Source: an uncultured Prevotellaceae bacterium
GTDB taxonomy: Bacteria; Bacteroidota; Bacteroidia; Bacteroidales; Bacteroidaceae
NCBI GenBank assembly: GCA_900315105.1
Contig: OMXX01000166.1
Span: 1-8,859, forward strand
Length of the DNA: 8,859 bases
Direction: 5' to 3'
The position numbers were made by a program, and so were the translations under genes. The first letter of the stretch is position 1. Each line of letters starts with the position of its first letter. Below are positions 5,486-8,859 of this stretch, in pieces. The notes under the pieces are model-generated. The model did not search any database. It had not been told where the DNA came from and saw nothing but the letters and a program-made list of their open reading frames with translations.

Positions 5486-5890
5486 ATGATCTACGGACTC
5501 ACAAAAGGCACAGATTTTGAGAAGTTATGCGACGGAGCCGCCAAGGCAGAAACCGCAGGAGTAATGACGTACTATGCGCTCGCTCGTATGGCCAAGGAGC
5601 AAGGCTATCCAGAAGAGGTCTCACAAACCTTTATCGAGATGGCAAATCAGGAGGCCGTCCATGCAGGATTCTACGCTACGCTCATCGGTAAATATAACGC
5701 CGACATTTGGAAAGTGGCAGAGAACTTTGCCGTTGGAGAGGAAAAGGGTGAAGAGCAAGTCGGTCAGTTTGCCAAGGCATTCAGAGCTGCCGGCATGAAC
5801 GAGGCAGCCGACGAGATGGAAGTCTTTGCCAAGCAGGAAGGTCATCACGGCGCAACCTTACGGGCTATGATTGAGAAATACAAGAAATAA
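5486..5890 (+). CDS. Rubrerythrin/ferritin-like diiron protein without rubredoxin domain, 134 aa
   Basis: This is a four-helix-bundle diiron protein; rubrerythrins reduce hydrogen peroxide in anaerobes. Candidate iron ligands are E22 (helix A, KAETAGVMTYY), E56xxH59 (helix B, NQEAVH), a Glu in the 85-90 cluster (helix C, GEEKGEEQ) and E118xxH121 (helix D, KQEGHH). The C-terminal rubredoxin domain of classical rubrerythrins (two CxxC pairs) is absent and the protein ends naturally at KYKK, so electrons must come from a separate partner. The only Cys is C15. It is cytoplasmic, with no signal peptide. It lies between the small membrane protein (20-base gap) and the flavin-reductase-like lipoprotein (23-base gap), which fits a stress operon with gpx and the OhrR-type regulator. 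Confidence 0.85.
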   Translation: MIYGLTKGTDFEKLCDGAAKAETAGVMTYYALARMAKEQGYPEEVSQTFIEMANQEAVHAGFYATLIGKYNADIWKVAENFAVGEEKGEEQVGQFAKAFRAAGMNEAADEMEVFAKQEGHHGATLRAMIEKYKK

Positions 5891-5913
5891 ATAAACCGAA
5901 AAAAACATTTGTA

Positions 5914-6627
5914 ATGAAGAACTTTTCAGCCATCGTGCTGACAGGCACACTGCTCATCGCTGCCTGTGGAAACAAAGAGCAAAAGAGTGAGACTAACGTA
6001 AATGAGAATCCCGCTCAGGAGAAAATCGAGGTGAAGGCCGTTGAGGGACGCAAGAACTTCAGCGACAAGGCTGTTATCACACCATTGCCAGCCATCATGA
6101 TTGCCACATGGGACGAGAACAAGAATCCTGACGTGATGATGGCTGCGTGGGGAGGCCAGTGCGGTCCCAAGCACATCTCTTTCGAACTCTCCAAACATAA
6201 GACTACAGACAACATCCGTCTGAAGAAGGCCTTTACCATAAGCTTTGCCACGGTAGGCGACATTGCCCAAAGCGACTACTTCGGAATCGTTTCAGGCAAC
6301 GACGTCCTCGACAAAGTGGCTAAGGCAGGATTCACCATCACTCCAAGTCCCAACGTCGATGCACCTATCATCAATGAGTACAAGCTGACGTTGGAGTGCA
6401 AGGTTGTAACCTTCGATGAAAAAGAGAACGGTGGTGCCCATGTCGTTGGCGAAATCATCAACATGAGTGCCGACGAGAGCATCCTCGACGAGGAGGGCAA
6501 CATAGATCTCAGCAAACTTCAGCCTGTAATCTACGACTCTGCCAAGAACGCATACCGCATGGTCGGTGAGAAAGTCGGCACGGCTTGGGGGTCAGGCAAG
6601 ACCATTCAGGATCGTGAAGTTAGATAA
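5914..6627 (+). CDS. Lipoprotein with flavin reductase-like (split-barrel FMN-binding) domain, 237 aa
   Basis: Residues 1-18 form a lipoprotein signal peptide ending in the lipobox LIAAC, with C18 as the lipidated Cys. A polar linker of about 30 residues follows. From about residue 55 the sequence follows the flavin reductase/FMN-binding split barrel: TPLPAIMIATWDENKNPDVMMAAWGGQ, an SFELSKHKTTDNIRLKKAF stretch and SDYFGIVSGNDVLDKVAKAGF (120-140). Members normally bind FMN and are usually cytoplasmic; Bacteroidales homologues without a signal peptide have the same core, so the lipoprotein form is notable. It would act on the periplasmic side or at the outer membrane. It is the last gene of the probable operon, 23 bases after the rubrerythrin. 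The electron donor and substrate cannot be read from the sequence. Confidence 0.85.
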   Translation: MKNFSAIVLTGTLLIAACGNKEQKSETNVNENPAQEKIEVKAVEGRKNFSDKAVITPLPAIMIATWDENKNPDVMMAAWGGQCGPKHISFELSKHKTTDNIRLKKAFTISFATVGDIAQSDYFGIVSGNDVLDKVAKAGFTITPSPNVDAPIINEYKLTLECKVVTFDEKENGGAHVVGEIINMSADESILDEEGNIDLSKLQPVIYDSAKNAYRMVGEKVGTAWGSGKTIQDREVR

Positions 6628-6676
6628 TCATTAACTAAGTTAGGCAACTTTCCCTATTACAATCCCACCTTACCAT

Positions 6677-6710
6677 TTCCCCCCGTCCTCCCGAGGAAGG
6701 GCGGGGGAAG
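6677..6710. repeat. GC-rich hairpin between converging genes
   Basis: A C-rich arm (from 6677, CCCCCC then GTCCT) faces a G-rich arm (AGGAAGGGCGGGGG) around a CCCG loop, in otherwise AT-rich DNA. It lies 50 bases after the lipoprotein stop and just beyond the end of the minus-strand smalltalk gene. There is no T run on either strand, so I call it a stable hairpin that may protect or end both transcripts, not a classical terminator. Confidence 0.5.
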
Positions 6711-6716
6711 GGGCTA

Positions 6717-6809
6717 TTACATGCAGCTTTCTACTCCGAGGGTAGTCGCTATCGCGGTAAGTATTGCCGCCAGCGTTTGAAGAATGAATTTCCAAGTTTC
6801 CTTTTTCAT
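6717..6809 (-). CDS. Smalltalk protein, 30 aa
   Basis: The minus strand encodes a 30-residue peptide starting MKKETWKFILQTLAAILTAI and ending GVESCM. This matches the pattern of the Bacteroidetes 'smalltalk' family as I remember it: MKK(E/D)TWK, one hydrophobic helix, TALGVxSCM ending. The function is unknown. Family members are usually found between an HU-like DNA-binding protein gene and an N-acetylmuramoyl-L-alanine amidase gene; neither is present here, so this copy appears orphaned, perhaps left after rearrangement. A second in-frame ATG two codons upstream (6813-6815) is an alternative start. No consensus promoter is visible upstream. Confidence 0.8.
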   Translation of the reverse strand: MKKETWKFILQTLAAILTAIATTLGVESCM

Positions 6810-6870
6810 TGTCATGTGAGTTTAAAGGTTAGAGGTTAGTGTTTAGAGTTTAAATGAACAAAGACTTGCC

Positions 6871-7167
6871 TAAAGATTTTCATCCCGATTTTCTCTAAAG
6901 ATTTTCTCAAGATTTGGCTTTCCCTTCGGCCGCCGACCTCTTCGACGTTCTGAAGGAGCTTGCGACTGAAACAATCTTTGTTTTCCTCAAAATATTTTCG
7001 TATAGATTTTCATCCTGATTATTGCATAGATTTTAAAATCTTTACTGAAAATCTTGAAAAAATCTAAGCTGAAAATATCGGGAGGAATATTCTTCCTTTG
7101 TTTCGCTCGTTCCTCGCTCAGAAATCTGGAGAGAATCTTTGGAAAAAAATCGAGGTGAAAATCAATA
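6871..7167. repeat. Large AT-rich inverted repeat built of AGATTTTC motifs
   Basis: The left arm (6871-6915) and the reverse complement of the right arm (7122-7167) match at roughly 36 of 45 positions; both contain GATTTTCA followed by CGATTTT and AAAGATT. A related direct copy, TAGATTTTCATCCTGATT, lies at 7003-7020. The middle (6917-6960) is GC-richer, and the interval has no credible ORF. It looks like another palindromic intergenic element, unrelated in sequence to elements A-D. Confidence 0.6.
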
Positions 7168-7247
7168 ACAAAATGTTTTATTTTGTATTCTTTTGTTTTA
7201 ATTGGTTTTTCTAAATGGCGAAAGCAACTTACACAAAAGGCATGTTA

Positions 7248-7328
7248 ATTATTCGCTTTTTGGCTCACCAAGCTATGCAAGGTCTTCGCTAAAGCTCACC
7301 AAGCTAAAGCAAGTCGTTGAACTGACGT
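7248..7328. mobile_element. Element C, partial copy of the A/B family
   Basis: The right end (AAGTCGTTGAACTGACGT, 7311-7328) matches the right ends of A and B. Two inverted 27-30 base units precede it (7252-7281, 7285-7313). The expected left terminal repeat is missing. ATGTTA occurs at 7242-7247 and again at 7330-7335, which could be the duplicated target of a short derivative, but a six-base match in AT-rich DNA is weak. Confidence 0.55.
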
Positions 7329-7387
7329 TATGTTATAATCACTAATAACATCAAAAAGCAGAAAAAATGATTTCTTTAGATGATTTT

Positions 7388-7418
7388 TTTGTTTATTTGC
7401 CGTTTTTTATTACCTTTG
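7388..7418 (+). promoter_or_regulatory. Promoter of the 7524-7979 gene
   Basis: TTTG (7388-7391), 19 bases, TACCTTTG (7411-7418) is a full consensus match. The predicted start is near 7425, giving a leader of about 100 bases. Confidence 0.8.
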
Positions 7419-7425
7419 CACACAC

Positions 7426-7519
7426 ATCCATGGAGGCTTCGGAAGAACTGATAACATGGATCTATGTGTAGATAATCTTTAACCCCTACTCTATTATGAA
7501 ACCAAACGAATGCGAATAG
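7426..7519 (+). promoter_or_regulatory. Structured leader with two mini-ORFs
   Basis: ATCCATG (7426-7432) pairs with CATGGAT (7455-7461) in the predicted leader. The stem encloses the start of a 13-codon frame (MEASEELITWIYV, 7430-7471). A second tiny frame (MKPNECE, 7496-7519) ends 4 bases before the gene's ATG. Either could modulate translation. I see no known attenuator or riboswitch, and the mini-ORFs may be chance. Confidence 0.3.
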
Positions 7520-7523
7520 AAAT

Positions 7524-7979
7524 ATGAAAGGTATTATTTTCTTGATCATTTCATGCGTGATCATACTTCTGGCGGTTTTACTTGTGCCAAAACAAAGCAT
7601 GAACTTTGGGATAAACCTATTGGAGACAATTCTTTGGATGGTTATTCCTGTAGCTGGTATCTATTGCACCTTGGAACATATAGATATGGGGGTGCGCATA
7701 ATATTAGGTCTTGCTGCTGCTGCAATTGTGGGGTATTTGTTCTTTTATTTAGGATTGTACTTGTGCCGAGGCATTGAGAACATTGTTATGCAGGGCGGAT
7801 ACATAGGACATTCTATCGAGGTTGTTATTTGTACTCTGTGCATATTATGCGGCATTGGATTATCGATTTTTGGTATCATTAATCTGAAAGGTTATTGGCT
7901 GACTATCGTTTCCTATGCGGTTTTTATTCCCTTGTATATTATTTTGCTTTTATGTAGCCTGTATGAGTATAGTAATTAA
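7524..7979 (+). CDS. Multi-pass membrane protein of unknown function, 151 aa
   Basis: Five hydrophobic segments are visible, at about residues 3-21, 33-50, 56-80, 97-119 and 122-146. They are joined by very short loops; the longest soluble part is residues 81-96 (CRGIENIVMQGGYIGH). There are seven Cys residues, several inside the membrane segments. I recognise no family. The start is the ATG at 7524, supported by the consensus promoter and the immediate signal-anchor-like helix. The gene stands alone, with repeat elements on both sides and no partner in the same transcript, so context does not suggest a role. Confidence 0.75.
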   Translation: MKGIIFLIISCVIILLAVLLVPKQSMNFGINLLETILWMVIPVAGIYCTLEHIDMGVRIILGLAAAAIVGYLFFYLGLYLCRGIENIVMQGGYIGHSIEVVICTLCILCGIGLSIFGIINLKGYWLTIVSYAVFIPLYIILLLCSLYEYSN

Positions 7980-8002
7980 GCCCCCCAGACCCGTGAAGGG
8001 GC
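7980..8002 (+). repeat. Short GC hairpin after the membrane protein gene
   Basis: GCCCC (7980-7984) pairs with GGGGC (7998-8002) immediately after the stop codon. No T tract follows, so terminator function is doubtful. Confidence 0.35.
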
Positions 8003-8041
8003 AAGAGAAAGGCTGATCAATTAACAATTAACAATTGCGCA

Positions 8042-8303
8042 GATTGGTGAGCTTTGCGAATAATTAAAACTATGTTGTTTTAGCAGCAAGCTGCTGTTGA
8101 TGGAACAAAAATTTTTAGAAAATTATTCGCAAGCTCATCAAGCTAAAGCAAGTTCCCAGAAAATTTAAATTTTCTGGGTTAAATTTTCTGGTCATCGTGA
8201 AGAACTTGCTTTAGCTTGTTGAGCCTTAGCGAATAAATTTTCTGTAAAAACCAAGCAACAAAGTTGCGTTTATTAAAGTATTTTGAATTCATCGAACTAA
8301 CGT
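8042..8303. mobile_element. Element D, left-truncated palindromic element of the A/B family
   Basis: The right end (TCGAACTAACGT, 8292-8303) is a variant of the A/B terminus. Inside are two opposed copies of the 27-29 base unit (8126-8152 and 8205-8233) that can form a long hairpin, plus a partial unit at 8042-8060. No matching left terminus is found, so the copy is decayed or truncated and its left limit is approximate. By analogy with A and B the target copy would be TAGATTAT (8304-8311), which contains the stop codon of yccF on the minus strand. Confidence 0.6.
8155..8178. repeat. Perfect 24-base palindrome at the tip of element D
   Basis: The arm CCCAGAAAATTT is followed directly by its exact reverse complement. 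AAATTTTCTG recurs at 8181-8190 and 8235-8244. It lies between the two opposed repeat units and would extend their hairpin or extrude as a cruciform. Confidence 0.8.
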
Positions 8304-8307
8304 TAGA

Positions 8308-8685
8308 TTATATTCCCAATTCAACTTCCTTGCCGAAGGGTGCAAGTGATAGTGCTGCCATCTTGAAGTGCTGTTTGCCCCATGGTATTCCTATCACCGT
8401 GACGCAAAGCAATAATCCGAAGAATACGTGCATTATCCATGACCACAGCCCACCGAATATCAGCCAGAGAATATTCAGAGGTATGCGTATGCAACCTGTA
8501 GGGCTCTTTGTGTCCCTTACCTTTGAGCCGAATGGCCATAAGCATAAAAGGCCTATCTTGAATGTCTGTAACGCAACAGGTATGCCGATTATCGTAATTG
8601 CCAATGCCAAACTGCCTGTGAAATAACCTATGGCAGCTTCAAAACCGCCAAAAATCCACCAAATAATATTGCCCAGTATCTTCAT
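8308..8685 (-). CDS. yccF: YccF-family inner membrane protein, 125 aa
   Basis: Two tandem copies of the YccF (DUF307) motif are visible. The first runs from IIWWIFGGFEAAIGYFTGSL to IIGIPVALQTFKIGLLCLWPFG (residues 7-53). The second runs from ILWLIFGGLWSWIMHVFFGL to VIGIPWGKQHFKMAALSLAPFG (about 72-118). Each half has two hydrophobic helices, an IGIP turn, and an aromatic/PFG end. The family is widespread in bacteria and of unknown function. The protein is complete, somewhat shorter than E. coli YccF. The start ATG lies 11 bases after the stop of the upstream partial gene, so the two are probably one operon. The stop codon sits at the right border of element D. Confidence 0.92.
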   Translation of the reverse strand: MKILGNIIWWIFGGFEAAIGYFTGSLALAITIIGIPVALQTFKIGLLCLWPFGSKVRDTKSPTGCIRIPLNILWLIFGGLWSWIMHVFFGLLLCVTVIGIPWGKQHFKMAALSLAPFGKEVELGI

Positions 8686-8696
8686 TTGTCAAAATA

Positions 8697-8859
8697 TTAA
8701 TAGTTTAACAACTTGCCTCCGTCACTCCAGCCAGACTGCATCTTTCCGTTATGGGTGTCGTCAACGAATTTGCGAAGGGCTTTGTGTGCCTGATCCATTC
8801 TCTTGGTGTCTGCATAGTGCTGAATACGCCATATCTTGATGCGCTTGTATGCATCAGGG
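8697..8859 (-). CDS. C-terminal end of an unidentified protein (partial)
   Basis: A minus-strand frame enters at the right edge and runs 53 codons to a TAA at 8697-8699. It reads PDAYKRIKIWRIQHYADTKR, continues MDQAHKALRKFVDDTHNGKM and ends QSGWSDGGKLLNY. The composition (charged, mixed, no low-complexity runs) and the absence of stops look genuine. yccF starts 11 bases later, which suggests cotranscription. I do not recognise the family from this tail. Confidence 0.7.
   Translation of the reverse strand, partial: PDAYKRIKIWRIQHYADTKRMDQAHKALRKFVDDTHNGKMQSGWSDGGKLLNY

Larger units (their letters stand above)
4847..8233. repeat. Dispersed 27-29 base unit, about ten full copies
   Basis: Consensus CTTGCTTTAGCTTGATGAGC, then a variable CTT/TT(A), then GCGAA. 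Plus-orientation copies: 4206-4233, 4847-4875, 4924-4950, 4954-4980, 8205-8233, and a partial one at 8042-8060. Minus-orientation copies: 5130-5157, 5161-5187, 7252-7281, 7285-7313, 8126-8152. All lie in non-coding sequence inside elements A-D (the first copy, in A, precedes this interval). Copies in opposite orientation within one element produce long hairpins. Spacing is irregular and both strands are used, unlike a CRISPR array. Confidence 0.85.

Noticed and set aside
8264..8626. 120-codon plus-strand ORF
   Set aside because: It is the antisense shadow of yccF.

Overview
The window looks like a chromosomal segment of a Bacteroidales bacterium, most likely Prevotella/Segatella. Several gene starts are preceded by the Bacteroidetes sigma-70 signature (TTTG, 19-20 bases, TAnnTTTG). 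Leaders are A-rich without Shine-Dalgarno sites, one secreted protein has the typical NAQ signal cleavage region, and a 30-codon 'smalltalk' gene is present, a family I know only from this phylum. The organism call rests on these signals, not on a database match.

Layout. 1-58 (minus) is the first 19 codons of a probable helix-turn-helix protein running off the left edge. 443-1744 (minus) is an AAA_14/DUF4143 ATPase with its own promoter and terminator. 1817-2687 has no convincing gene but holds two consensus plus-strand promoters, strong hairpins, GTAACAC doublets and a terminator; one or two structured non-coding RNAs are plausible. 2688-3059 is a small exported protein with a textbook terminator. 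3595-6627 is a peroxide-defence island: glutathione-peroxidase-type thiol peroxidase, OhrR-type MarR regulator with the Cys-Tyr-Tyr sensor, a small two-helix membrane protein, a rubrerythrin-type diiron protein, and a lipoprotein with a flavin-reductase-like domain. 6628-7523 holds the minus-strand smalltalk gene and two repeat regions. 7524-7979 is an unknown membrane protein with a structured leader. On the minus strand at the right edge are yccF (8308-8685) and the C-terminal end of an unidentified gene (8697-8859).

The most interesting signal is a family of MITE-like palindromic elements (called A-D here). A (4141-4363) and B (4833-5202) have matching inverted ends (CGTGAATTCGAC...GTCGAACTCAC) and are flanked by direct repeats TAGGATAA and TAAATAA. 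Those repeats contain the stop codons of gpx and of the regulator gene. Removing each element plus one repeat copy leaves gaps of 16 and 14 bases, so the five stress genes would form one compact operon behind the gpx promoter. That promoter carries two near-identical ATCGC/GCGAT palindromes, over the -33 box and around the start point, and these are candidate operators for the neighbouring redox-sensing repressor. D also has its recognisable end at a stop codon (yccF). The elements share a 27-29 base unit present about ten times in both orientations.
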